Shown here piece by piece: positions 24,895-37,000 of a DNA stretch of 64,000 nucleotides; within the stretch, counting starts at the first letter, position 1; each line of letters begins with the position of its first letter. The notes below the pieces were generated by a model. The model did no database searches. It was not told where the DNA came from and saw only the letters and a list, made by a program, of their open reading frames with translations. A program made the position numbers and the translations under genes. Origin of the DNA: Cymbidium sinense (Eukaryota; Streptophyta; Magnoliopsida; Asparagales; Orchidaceae); assembly GCA_021442155.1 (NCBI GenBank), contig JAKCPB010001384.1, positions 1-64,000 of the forward strand. The letters are read 5' to 3'.

Positions 24895-26100
24895 TTAAAA
24901 TCTAAGGTAAGGAAGTCTAGTGTTATCCATATTGACCAAACATAGATGCGTTGGTAAGCTATGGTTATTAAATAAAGTGAGCTCATTTAGTTCCCCTCCC
25001 AAATTATCAGAAATTAGCACAAGCATTACTTTAATGAAGAATGTGAGAAATTTTGTAGCAAACTTTAGAAATAAGCTTTTAGTGTGATTAAGAAGATAAA
25101 ATAAGTTGGCATTTCCTATTTTATTATTATTGACATTATCAAGTAAAAGAAGAGAATCAACTTCAATCCAAATATTAAAGAGGCCTTTTCTTAAACAAAT
25201 ATCAAAAGCTTTGCTAACAGCCATGAGTTTAGCATAAATAACAGAACAAGCTTTGAGGGGGTAAGCAAAAGCACAAATGATAGTGCCTTTAGAATTCATA
25301 AGAACTCCATGACAACCATATTTGTTTAGAGAAATAGAACCATCAGTATTGATCTTAATAGAATTTTCTTTAGGCTTAATCTAATGTGTTATCCTAATAC
25401 TCTTGTAGGAAGGATCATCATGCAAAGTGATACCCTATTTTTTAGCCACAAATTTATAACCTCTAAAGTGAAAATTGCTAATTAAATTTGCATTAAACAA
25501 AGCATGAATTTTTCTTTAGTTCTAGCAAGGATCCTTTTATGGTTCATAGGGATGCCATGATATTTAGCATCATTTCTATCCATCCAAATGAAACAAATTA
25601 AGGTAATAGCAATTAAAACTTTGATATGACCTTTCACAATTTTATGGAAATAAACTTCAAGAAGTTGATATAATGAAAAAGAGCCATGAAAATAGTTAGT
25701 GTTAAATAAATCATCATACCATATCTAAAGTTTGGAAGTAATAGCACCATTGACAAAAACATGATTAACATTTTCAATATGAAAGCAACAATAGCACTTA
25801 GAAGGTAAGTAAAGCTCTTTAAGCTAGAGCAAGGAATCAATAGGGATGAAGTTATTCAAAATCCTCCAAGCTAAAACTGAATATGAAATGGGAATGATAT
25901 TTTTCCAAAGTTTAATGAAAATATAAGGGGTGTTATGTTTATTTCTAATAAAATTCCAAAGCTCTTTTAGAATAAAATCACCATTGTAAGAGAGCTTGAA
26001 AAGGATTTGATCTGGTTTATTAGAAAAGATAGCGATGTTGCAAAACTTATCAAAAATAGAAATAGGAATGTAGTTCTCAAGTTTTTTTTCATTCCAATTA
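24895..26100 (-). pseudogene. LINE B2 zf-RVT / RNase H remnant
   Basis: The RNase H start KINTDGSISLNKYGCHGV (about 25300-25355) keeps the first catalytic Asp. The frame then continues MNSKGTIICAFAYPLKACS, IYAKLMAVSKAFDICLRKG and NIWIEVDSLLLLD. The Glu of AELM is Lys, as in B1, while the later Asp is kept. After YLLNHTKSLF a frameshift destroys the ISHI...DFLANLG helix. The zf-RVT side is split by stops; a fragment is open at 25634-25840. Confidence 0.83.
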
Positions 26101-26115
26101 TTATTAAGTCAGTTG

Positions 26116-26477
26116 TAGGTTTAGTGTTGTAGGTTTTGGTTTATGGCTTAGGTTAGTTTTAGGGTTTTGGGTTAGTTTAGGGTTTAGGGTTTGGTTTTAG
26201 ATTTAGGGTTTAAGGTTTTTTCTTTTAATTATATAAGATGGTAGGTTTAGGTTTATTTAATATATAGTTTATTTTATTTAGGGTTTAGGGTTTATGGTTT
26301 AGGGTTTAGGTTTGTTTAGTTTTAGGTTTTAGGGTTTAGGGTTTTAGGGTTTAGGTTTAGGTTAGGGTTTAGGTTTAGGGTTTAAGGTTTAGGGTTTTAG
26401 GGTTTAGGGTTTAGGTTAGGTTTAGGTTTTAGTTTAGGTTTTAGTTTAGTTTTTTAGGGTTTTGGTTTCTTTTTTCA
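26116..26477 (-). repeat. Telomeric block between units 2 and 3
   Basis: TTTAGGG, TTTAGG and variants over about 350 bp, with the landmark near 26225 (GGTAGGTTTAGGTTTATTTA) and the same short spacer. It is slightly longer than the block at 22.1 kb because of extra TTTAGGG units. Confidence 0.9.
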
Positions 26478-26938
26478 TTAACAGAGATAATACAGATTCA
26501 ATGTTTCTTCTTTTTGATTTCATCAACCAGGTAGCACACCAAGTTTTCTAAAACACAAGCGACATCATATATCTAAAATGAGTACCCTTAGAGCAATTAA
26601 AAAACCCTAGATAATTAGAACTGTCTCTACTATAAAGACAGTTCTATAAGCAACTGATCGGATTGACCATTCTTTAGTTTCCCAAGTTCCCATCAGAACC
26701 ACCTCGACCTCTTGAGTAGTTGGATCCAACATCATATACCTGATCTCTCCCTCTATCACACCATGCTGTAACCTCCATCCTCCTCCACCTCCATAACCAC
26801 CATTGCTCGACCACCACCTCCATATCCACCGACCCCTCGGATCCCCACCACACGATAACCCTCATGCCTCTTCATGCCGGATCTAGACTTAGCTTGGTTG
26901 ATGGTGATGTTCCAGCAATCAAGGTTCTACCCATTCTT
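26478..26938 (-). pseudogene. GRP cassette 5
   Basis: Sense-minus, with the 5' border at about 26938 and the 3' end against the T-tract at about 26468-26480. The C-terminal frame is open as DRGRDQVYDVGSNYSRGRGG then SDGNLGN, with a stop at 26674-26676. The upstream Gly-rich part is partly out of frame (VDMEVVVEQWWLW in the shifted frame). Not functional. Confidence 0.86.
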
Positions 26939-26952
26939 AGGGTTTAGGTTTT

Positions 26953-29129
26953 CTTTTTTAGGGAAAATTAGAATTTTATTACCATAAAAATAAAGGATAC
27001 AATGTCCTTAAAAGCAATAAAGCTCAAATTTCTATTGCACATAGAGCTACTAGAATTCTCAAGAGGTAAACCCCCATCTAAGTACAATGGAAAAAGAAAA
27101 TAAAAGGGCAAAAGCAATGAAACAAAAGAAAATGAGAAAGACATAAAAAGGACTAATAAAAGTTATTAACATAGTAGAAGGACTAGTCAGCAGTAGCTCA
27201 TGATCCATTTGAGAAGGAAAGATAAGTAAGATCCACATCAATAGTACTTGAGTTTCCTGAGTAAGATCATTCCATCTATGAAGTTCCAAGCTACAAAAGA
27301 AATTTGCAAAACACTACAAAGGCAATGGTCATAGCTCAAGGGAAAATAATAAAGTAAGCAATTTAGAAAGAGCTGAGAAAGAGAAGGCTCAAGCTCAATT
27401 AAGATCATCTCAAGGGGCAATAATACTAAACTTCATGAGAAGGGTTACAATCATATGCATGCTACCAACCAAAGAGAAGATATGGGGAAACATCCTGGCC
27501 ATCATAGCGAACATACTTGATATAAGTAACCATCCAAGGCAAAATAGTCCATAGTGTTCTAGTTCTACACTAAAAAATAGAGAAATATAGCTAACCCACC
27601 AACCAAAACCCACAATAGACCAAACACATAAAGCCAACATCCTAGAAGTTACAGTAGGGTCAGTGGCCGACAACAACCCACAACTCTTTTTAGAGCACTT
27701 GCAATCCAAATCCAAGTGCAAAACGTCTACCCAAATAGGAAAATAGTAGAAGATAAGCAGCACTAGAGAGAGAAAAGCCATAACATTAAGAGACCAAGAG
27801 GGCATCCAAAAATTACCATCAAAACCACCACCAATGCATCCAAAAAGAAAGAAAATACACCATCACCAACCAAGAGGAGAAATATCAAAGAATAAGAAGA
27901 GCCAACTAAACTAAAGGGAGTCAACACCAATAGCCAACATAAAGCCAAAACACCAATCCATGACACAAGCATCCAAAGTAAGACAGTAGCCACAAAAAAC
28001 CCCTCAAGCTGCCAACGCTCAATAATAAGTCCTAAAACAAGACCAAAAAAACCACAAGAACTCATATCCTCCACCAACAAAATAACTAATAAAACCACCT
28101 AGGCCAGCAGCCAACAGGATGAGCAGTAGGAGAAGTCAAAGCAAGAGAAAAATTGACACCCAAATCAGGATGAAAAAATAAAGGAAAAATAGCACCCAAG
28201 AGGGATAACCAACCGAGCAAACCGACCCACAAAAGAACCCAACTAGGGCACCTAAACCAACCACCAAACATAGCCAACACATCCACGACCAACCAAACTA
28301 GGCCAAAATAATAGCCCAGGTCGATAACAAAACCAACTAGCAGACAGAGCCAATATAAAGCACAAAAAGAGGGAAAAGAACAACAGCAGACAAAGCCACA
28401 ACCCACCGATAGATCTCCAAAAAATCTAAAAAATAAAAAAGTAGTCACCCAACCAAACTAGAAATGGCCAAGGAGGACCACCTAGCCACAAGCAGTAAAA
28501 CTATAAGGAAAGGAACAAGGCTAAAGACAAACAAAACCCCTTCCAAATCCCAAAGAGCAGACAGTCACTACTAAGGAGAAAATGAGGAGACCACAACCAT
28601 AGAATTACTAACTCCAATTCACAAGGCAGTTGGAACCAACCAATAGAAACCTCAAATAAACCAAAACCAAACAACAACCCAAACCCAAAACTAAGCCAAG
28701 CTAGGAGGCCAACAACCAGAAAAAGTAACCACCCAAAATAGCGTTGATGAAAGAAACAAATAGAAATAACCGACAATAACCATAGCATCCAGAATCCAAT
28801 TCAAAAAAAAGACAACCAAAACCAGAGGAAAACCCAACATTCATTGGTAAAAGTGGCGACAAAATTTGACACTACAATAGAACAGGGGACACAAAGCATG
28901 GCAGAAAAGAAACCACCAGCTCGAGGGTAGGAAACCAATTAAAAAATAGCACCATTATGACCCAAAAAATGCTACGCAAGTATATAATGTGGAAAAGAGG
29001 AAGGGGGTTAAGTATAGAAATAATTTTAGCAAAAACCACTTCCTAGTGAGGGGAGCACAAAGAAAACAACAAAAAATAGACTGAATAAAACCACCATAGC
29101 AAAAAGATCAACAAAAAAGCAGAAGGTTA
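26953..29129 (-). other. LINE B3 3' UTR
   Basis: Counterpart of the B1 and B2 3' UTRs, ending in sense with AATAAAATTCTAATTTTCCC. Hydrophobic minus-strand frames (27238-28788) are composition artefacts and not conserved in frame. Confidence 0.7.
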
Positions 29130-30310
29130 AAATCTAAGGTAAGTCAATGTTATGCATATTGAGACCATGCTTAGGTAAGCTATGGTTATCAAATAAAGTG
29201 AGCTCATTTACTTCCTTCCTAAATTTATCATGAAATCAGCACAAGCATTACTTTCACGAAGAATGTGAGAAATTTTGTAGCTAACTTGAAAATGAAGCTT
29301 TTTAGTGTCATTAAGAAGATAAAATTAGTCAGTATTTCCCATTTTATTATTATTGAGCATATCAGGTAAAAGAAGAGCATCGACTTTAATCCATATATTA
29401 AAGAGGCCTTTGCTTAAATAAATATCAATAGCTTTGATAATAGCCATGAGTTCAGCATAAATAATAGAACAAGCTTTGAGGGGTTGGGCACAAATGACAA
29501 TGCTTTAGAATCCCAGAATTCCACCACACCATATTTGTTTGAGGAAACAAAACCATCGGTATTGATCTTAATAGAATTTCTTTAGGCTTAATCCAATGTA
29601 TAATCCTAATACTCTTATAGGAAGGATCATCATGCAAAGTGATGCCTACTTTTTTAGCCACAAATTTATAACCTCTAAAGTGAAAATTGCTAATTAAATT
29701 TGCATTAAACAATGCATGAATTTTTTATTTAGTTCTAGCAAGGATCCTTCTATGGTGTATAGGGATACCATGATATTTAGCATCAGTTCTATCCATCCAA
29801 ATGAACCAAATAAAGGTAATAGCAATTAAAACTTTGATATGACCTTTCATAATTTTATGGAAACAAGCTTCAAGAAGTTGATATAATAAAAGAGAGTTAT
29901 GAAAATAGTTAGTGTTAAATAAATCCTCATACCATATCCAAAGTTTGGAAGCAATAACACCATTGACAAAAATATGATTAACATTTTCAATTTGAAAGCA
30001 ACAATAGCACTTAGAAGGAAACTATAACCCTTTAAGCCAGAGCAAGGAAATAATCGGGATGAAGTTATTCAAAATCCACCAAGTTAAAATTTAATAAGAA
30101 ATGGGAATGATATTGTTCCAAAGTTTAATTAAAACATTAGAGGTGTTCTATTTATTTCTAATAAAATTCCAATCCTCTTTATGAATAAAATCACCATTGT
30201 AAGAGATCTTGAAAAGGATTTGATCCAGTTTATTAGAAAAGATAATGATGTTGCAAAACTTGTCAAAAATAAAAGTAGGAATGTAGTTCTCAAGTTTGTT
30301 TTCATTCTAA
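29130..30310 (-). pseudogene. LINE B3 zf-RVT / RNase H remnant
   Basis: INTDGFVSSNKYG (about 29530-29570) keeps the first catalytic Asp, and IIYAELMAIIKA (about 29430-29475) keeps the Glu. IWIKVDA keeps the next Asp. The block between them is frameshifted near 29500-29520. The frame 29452-29712 begins in the connector (NANLISNFHFRGYKF). The zf-RVT region is broken. Inactive because of frameshifts, although its catalytic residues are the best kept of the three copies. Confidence 0.82.
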
Positions 30311-30325
30311 TTATTATTAAGCTAC

Positions 30326-30622
30326 ATTATAGGATTAGTGTTGTAGGTTTAGGGGTTAGAGTTTATGGTTATTTTTAAGATTTAGAGTTTAGGATTTTGG
30401 TTTTAAGGTTTTTTTTAAAATTAAGTAAACCAGTATGTTTAGGTTTATTTAGTATATTTAGTTTATTTTCTATTTATTTAGGGTTTAGTTTAGGGTTTAG
30501 GGTTTAGGGTTTAGAGTTTAAGGTTTAGGGTTTTAGGGATTAGGGTTTAGGATTTAAGGTTTAGGTTTTTGGTTTAGGGTTTAGGTTTTAGTTTAGGGTT
30601 AAGGGTTTTTGGTTTTGTTTAA
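30326..30622 (-). repeat. Telomeric block after unit 3
   Basis: TTTAGGG variants with the landmark at about 30418 (AAATTAAGTAAACCAGTATG), TTTATTTAGTATATTTAG and the short spacer, as in the other two units. Confidence 0.9.
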
Positions 30623-31068
30623 ATAGAGAACAAATTCAGATTCAACATTTCATCTTTTTGGTTTCATTAACAAAGTAACACACTAAGTTTTCTAAAACAC
30701 AAGCGACAACATAGATAAAAAATGAGCATGCATAGAGCCAATTAAAAACCCTAGATAACTAAAATGATCTCTACTATAAAGACATAGTTCCATAAGTAGC
30801 AGATCAGATGCTCTTCAATTTCTCTAGTTCCCATCAGAACCACCCTGGCCTCTCGAGAAGTGGGATCTACCATCATATCCCGATCTCTCCCTCACCACTA
30901 CTGTAACCTCCATCACTCATCTAGCTTCCAAAACCACCTCAGACCACCACCTCCATATCCACCCACCTCCAAATCCCCACCACTATTGATAACCACCTCA
31001 CCTTTGCCTCCACTAAGATGTAGGAGGTTGATGGTGATGTTCCTACCATCAAGGTTCTGCCCATTCTT
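30623..31068 (-). pseudogene. GRP cassette 6
   Basis: Sense-minus, with the same 5' border (AAGAATGGGCAG, about 31054-31068) and A-rich 3' end at about 30610-30625. The Gly-rich part carries several short deletions and is not open in the GRP frame. It is followed by satellite rather than a LINE, so it marks the right edge of the triplication. The flank at 31069-31150 matches that at 17023-17100. Confidence 0.85.
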
Positions 31069-34000
31069 AAGGTTTAGGTTTAGGTTTAGATTTATTAGAT
31101 TTTATGATTTAGGTTTATTTTTAAATTTATTTAGTTAATTTAGGTTTAGGTTTAAGGTTTATGTTTTTGTTTGGGTTTTTATTTTATTTTATTTATTTAT
31201 TTTTAAGTTTTATTTAGTTTAGGTTTAGGTTTTTAGGTTATTAGGGTTTAGGGTTTAGGGTTTAGGGTTTATTTTTTTATGGTTTATTTTAGGGTTTAAT
31301 TTTAGGGTTTAGGTTTAGGTTTAGTTTTTTATTTTATTTTATTTTTATTTATTTTATTTAGGTTTATTTTTTATTTTTATTTAGTTTACTTTATTTATTT
31401 TAGGTTATTTATTTTAGTTAATGTTTTTTATGTTTATTTATTTTTTAGGTTTAGGTTTAGGTTTATGTTTATTTTTAGTTTAGTTTTATTATTATTTTAT
31501 TTTTTTTGGTTTAGGTTTTATTTTTTATTTTTAGGTTTAGGTTTTTATTTTATATTTTTAGGTTTATGTTTTATGTTTTTATTTAAGGTTTATTTTTAGA
31601 TTTTATTTTTTAGTTTAGGTTTGGGTTTATTTTTAATTAATTTATTTATTTAGTTTAGGGTTTAGGTTTAGTTTATTTTCAGTTTAGGTTCAGATTTTAT
31701 TTATTTTTTTTGTTGGTTTAGGTTTATTTTCAGTTTAGGTTTAATTTTTTTATTTAATTTTTATTAAATTTTATTTTAGGTTTATTTTATGCTTATTTTT
31801 CGTTTTTTATTTTATTTAGGTTTTTTATAGGTTTATTTTATTTTTTAGTTTAGTTTAGGTTTTTATTTATTTTATTTTAGTTCAATTTTTCTTTTTTAGG
31901 TTTAGGTTTAAATTTAGGTTTCAGTTTAAGTTTAGGTTTTAGTACAGGTTTTTATTTTATTTAATTTAATTTATTTAAGTTTAGGTTTATTTATTTATTT
32001 AATTTTTAGATTTTATTTAGTTTACGTTTCAGTTTTTAAGTTTTTAGGGTTTAGGGTTTAGGGTTTAGGATTCAGGGTTTGGGGTTTGGGTTTAGATTAG
32101 GGTTATAGGTTTAGGGTTTAGCATTTAGTTTAGGTTTAGGCTTTAGCTTAGTTTTAGGTTTTGGTTTAGTGTTTTATTTTAAGTTTACGGTTTAGGGTTT
32201 AGGTTTTAGGGTTTTGGGTTCCAAGTTTTTTTTAGGCTTTAGGGTTTAGGGTTTAGGGTTAGGGTTTTTTTATTTTTATTTTTTAATTTTTTTCTATTTA
32301 GAGTTTAAGGTTTATGGTTTTTTAGGGTTTAGTGTTTACGGTTTAGGGTTTAGGGTTGTAGGTTTAGTGTTTAGGGTTTAGGGTTAATTTTAGAGTTTAT
32401 GGTTCAGGGTTTAGGATTTAGGGTTTAGGGTTTAGGGTTTAGTGTTTAGGATTTTTTTTTTAATTTAGTAATCTGTTAAGTTTAGGTTTATTTAATTTAT
32501 TCATTTTATTTAGTTTATTTAATTTTTAGTTTTATTTAGGTTTATTTTTATTTCAATTAGTTTATTTATTTAATGTTTATTTATTTTAGTTTATTTTTTA
32601 GGTTTAGGTTTACGTTTATGTTTATTTATAGTTTATTATTTTTTTTTTTTAGGTTAGGTTTATTTTTTATTTTTAGGTTTAGGTTTAGGTTTTAATTTTA
32701 TTTTTTTAGGTTTAAGTGTTAGGTTTTTATTTTATGTTTATTTTTAGGTATTTATTTTTTAGTTTAGGTTTAGGTTTATTTTTAGTTTATTTTATTTTAT
32801 TTAGTTTAGGGTTTATGTTTAGCTTTAGGTTTTATTTATTTTATTTTTTGGTTTTATTTAGTTTAGGTTTTGATTTTTAGGTTTTTAAGGTTTAGGGTTT
32901 AGGGTTTAGGGTTTAGGGTTTAGGGTTTAAGGTTTGGGGTCTAGGGTTTAAGGTTAGGGTTTAGGGTTTATGGTTTAGGATTTTAGGGTTTAGGATTTAG
33001 GTTTAGGGTTTAGTGTTTAGGGTTAGGGTTATATTGTTTAGGGATTAGGGTTTAGGGATTAGTGTTTAGGGTTTAGGGTTAGTTTTACAGTTTAAGGTTT
33101 AGGTTTAGGTTTTTATCTTTTTAAGGTTTAGGGTTTAGGGTTGAGGGTTAGTTTCGAGTTTAGGGTTTGGGGTTTAATATTTTTGGTTTTTGTTACTTTT
33201 TATTTTTTTAATGAGTTTTATTTCTTCTTTTATTTTAGTTTTTTTATTTTAGTTTATAGAATCATCTTTACTATGGAGGTTTAGGTTTAGGATCAATTGT
33301 TTTATTTTGTTTTAGATAGTTTTATTATAACCTTGGTTTATTTTGTTTTAGATTTTTATTATTTAGATCTAGGCAAGTTTATGTTAGTAGGTTTTTTCTT
33401 TTTAGGTTTACATTTAGATTTATTGGTTTAGGGTTTAGGTTTATTTTTTAATTTATTTATTTATTTTAGGTTTAGGTTTAGGGTTTGGGGCTTTTTAAGT
33501 TTAGAGTTTGTGTTTGGGGTTTAGGGTTTCTTAGGGTTTAGGTTTTATAGTTTAGGTTTTTTTTTTTAATTAAGTAATTTTAGGTTTAGGTTTATTTAGT
33601 TTATTTATATGTTTATTTCAATTTATTTTAAGTTTAATTTATTAGGTTTATTTTTTATTTTATTTAATTTAGTTTATTTATTTTAGGTTTATTATTTTAG
33701 TTTAGGTTTTTTTATTTTAGTTTATTTTTTAAGGTTTAGGTTTATTTTTACTTAGTTTTATTTTTATTTTATTTTTTAGGTTTAAGTTTTATTTTTTTTT
33801 CTTTTTTTAGTTTAGATTTAAGTTTTTATCTTATCTTTTTAAGTTTAAGTTTTAGGTTTTTATTTTAGATTTACTTTTAGTTTTTATTTTTTAGTTTAGG
33901 TTTAGGTTAGTTTATTTTATTTTATTTAGTTTAGGTGTAGGTTTAGGTTTAGGTATAGGTTTATTTATTTTATTTTAGGTTTATGTTTATTTTATTTTAT

Positions 34001-37000
34001 TTATTTTATTTTTATTTTAGGTTTAGGGTTTAGGTTTTATTATTTATTTATTTCAAGGTTTATTTTTTAGGTTTAAGTTTTTATTTTATTTTATTTTAGG
34101 TTTATTTATATTTATTTAACATTTTGTTTTTATTTTATTTAGGTTTTTTATTCTTAGGTTTATTTTATTTTTTTAGTTTAGTTTATGTTTTTATTTATTT
34201 TATTTTATTTTATTTTTAAATTTTGTTTTAATTTTTAGTTTAGATTTTTATTTCATTTTATTTTCTAATTTTATTTAGGGTTTAAGGTTTAGGGTTAGGG
34301 TTAGGGTTTGAGGTATAGGGTTTAGGGCTTAGGGTTAGTTTAGGGTTTAGGGTTTAGAGTTAGTTTTAGGGTTTAGGGTTTAAGGTTTAGCATTTAGGAT
34401 TTAGTGTTTAGGGTTTAGGGTTTTTTTTTAAATTAAGGAAACCTGTGGGTTTAGGTTTATTTAGTTTATTTATTATTTATTTTATTTTATTTTATTTTAT
34501 ATTTTTATTTAGGTTTTTTTATTTTTATTTAGTTTAGTTTAGTTTTTTTTTTTTAGGACTATTTTTGTTTATTTTATTTTATATTAGGTTTAGTTTTTTT
34601 TTAGTTTAAAATTTAGGTTTATTTTTTATTTATTTAAATTTTATTTTAGTTTATTTTTTTAGGTTTAGGTTTTATTTAGTTTTTTTACTTTAATTTATTT
34701 TTTTGGTTATTTATTTTTTATTTTACGTTTAGTTTTTATTTTATTTAGGTTTTTATTTGTAGATTTATTTTATTTATTAGTATACTTTAGTATTTTAAAT
34801 ATTTTATTTTAGCTTTTTTATTTTTAGGTTTAGGTTTTATTTTAGGTATTTATTTTATTTTATTATTTTATTTTTTTATGTTTAGGTTTTATTTATTTTA
34901 TTTTAGGTTTATTTAGTGTAGGTTTAGGTTTTAGGTTTTTTTTAGGATTTAGGGTTTAGTTTATTTTTTATTTTATTTTATTTAGTTTAGTTAGGTTTTT
35001 TAGCTTAGGGTTTAGTGTTTAGGTTTTAGGGTTTATTTTTTTTAATTTTAGGGTTTAGGGTTAACTTAGGGTTTAGGTTAGTTTAGGGTTTAGGGTTTAT
35101 TTTTTTAGGTTTAAGGTTTAGGGTTTAGAGTTTTAGGGTTTAGGGTTTAGGGTTTAGGGTTTAGGATTTAGGGTTTAGGGTTAGTGTTTAGGGTTTAGGG
35201 TTTAGAGTTTAGGGTTTAGGGTTTATGGTTTAGGGTTGTAGGTTATGGGTTTTGGGTTTTAGGTTTTAGGGTTTAGGGTTTAGGCTTTAGGTTTAGGTTT
35301 AAGTTTAATTTATTTTAGTTTAGTTTATTTTAGTTTAGGTTTAGGTTTATGTTTTATTTATTTTAGTTTAGGTTTAAGTTTGTTTTATTTTGATTTTAGC
35401 TTTAGGTTTTTTTTTTAGGGTTTAGGTTTAATTTTTTATTTATTTTTATGTTTTATTTTTATGCTTATTTTTTTATTTTGTTTTATTATTTTATTTTATT
35501 TTATTTTAGTTTTATATTTTTTTATTTAACATTTAGTTTTTATTTTAATTAAGTATTTTATTATTAGGTTTATTTTATTTTTAATTTAGTTTAAGTTTTT
35601 ATTTAATTTATTTTAGTTTTTTTTTATTTTATTTTATTTTATTTTTAGGTTAAGGTTTAGGTTTTAGTTTAGGTTTTTATTTAATTTTATTTTTTTAATT
35701 TTTTTGGGTTTAGGTTTTTTATTTATTTTATTTGTTTATTTTATTATGTTTAAGTTTTAATTGTTAGGTTTTTAGGGTTTAAAGTTTAAGGTTTAGGGTT
35801 TTGGGCTTAGAGTTTTTTTAGGTTTAATATTTATTTAGTTTAGGGTTTTAGGGTTTAGGGTTTTAGAGTTTATTTATGGTTTAGGGTTTAGGGTTAGTTT
35901 TAGGGTTTTGATTTAGGGTTTGGGTTTTTTTATTTATTTATTATTTATTTTTTTATTTTATATTTTTTTTATAAATTAAGTTTAGGTTTATGTTTATTTG
36001 GTTTATTTTTATTTATTTTAGTTTTTTCATATTTTATTTTTATTTAGAATTATTTTATTTTATTTATTTTATTTTATTATATTAGTTTTTTTATTTTAGT
36101 TTATTTTTTTAGTTTAGGTTTAGGTTTAGTTTATTTTTTTAGGTTTAGGTTTATTTTTATTTTTAGGTTTAGGTTTAGGATTTTATTTTTATTTTTTTAA
36201 TTAGGTTTTAGATTTTTTTATTTAGGTCTACATTAGTATTTATTTTTTAGTTTAGGTATAAGATTATATTTAGTTTATTTTATGTTATTTAGTTTAGGCT
36301 TAGGTTTAGGATTAATTGATTTTAGTTTAGGTTTAGGATTATTTTATTTTTATTTTTGGTTTAGGTTTAGTTTTAGGTTTATGTTTAAGTTTTATTTATT
36401 TTAGTTTTAGGTTTATTTTCTTTTTATTTTTTTTATTTTAGGTTTAGGTTTTTTTTTGGGTTTAGGTTTTATTTTTTATTTATTTTTAGGTTTTATAGGT
36501 ATTTTTTTAGGTTTAGGTTTTTATTTAGTTTTTATAATATTTTATTTTAGGTTTATTTTATTTTATTTTTTGTTTTAGTTTTTTTTATTTTATTTAGGTT
36601 TTATTTAGTTTATTTTATTTTTAGTTTAGTTTAGGTTTCTATTAATTTATTTTAGTTTTTTTATATTTTTTATTTTATTTTATTTTTAGGTTTATATTTA
36701 AGTTTAGGTTTTTATTTTATTTTATTTTATTTGTTTTATTTAGGTTTAGGTTTATTTATTTTCAAGTTTTAGTTTATTTAGGTTTTAGGTTTTTTTAGGG
36801 TTTAGGGTTTTTAGGTTTATTTTAGAGTTTAGGGTTTTAGGGCTTAGGGTTTAGGGTTTAGGGTTTAGGATTTAGTTTAGTGTTTAGCTTTAGGATTAGG
36901 GTTTTAGAGTTTCTGGTTTTGGGTATAGGGTTTAGGGTTTAAATTTTTTAGGATTTTTTTAGGGTTTAGGGTTCATTTAGTAAGGTTTAGGTTTTAGGGT

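Larger units (their letters stand above)
22772..26115 (-). mobile_element. LINE B2: 5'-truncated LINE, second copy
   Basis: Same borders as B1. The 3' end (sense AATAAAATTCTAACTTTCAC) begins about 14 bp beyond the GRP border. The 5' truncation against telomeric sequence is at about 26110. The 3' UTR spans 22772-24890 and RNase H plus zf-RVT remnants span about 24895-26100. By eye it matches B1 at roughly nine of ten bases with scattered short deletions. Confidence 0.87.
26953..30325 (-). mobile_element. LINE B3: 5'-truncated LINE, third copy
   Basis: Same borders as B1 and B2: the 3' end lies about 14 bp past the GRP border and the 5' truncation is at about 30325. The 3' UTR spans 26953-29120 and RNase H plus zf-RVT remnants span about 29130-30310. 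It differs from B1 and B2 in parts of the 3' UTR around 28200-28330, and keeps an RNase H Glu that both of them lost. Confidence 0.87.
18246..30622 (-). repeat. Tandem triplication, unit about 4.1 kb (GRP + LINE B + telomeric block)
   Basis: Three head-to-tail units begin at about 18246, 22290 and 26478, giving lengths of roughly 4.04, 4.19 and 4.15 kb. In each the order in + coordinates is GRP cassette, 10-14 bp of telomeric sequence, LINE 3' end, LINE zf-RVT/RNase H remnant truncated at the same point, then 0.25-0.35 kb of telomeric repeat with the short-spacer landmark. Identical internal junctions show that the compound unit was duplicated as a block. Units differ by many substitutions and small indels, so the duplication is old. 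Confidence 0.88.

Noticed and set aside
23583..28788. Trp/Leu/Phe-rich minus-strand ORFs
   Set aside because: LINE B2 and B3 3' UTR shadows caused by an A/C-rich + strand.
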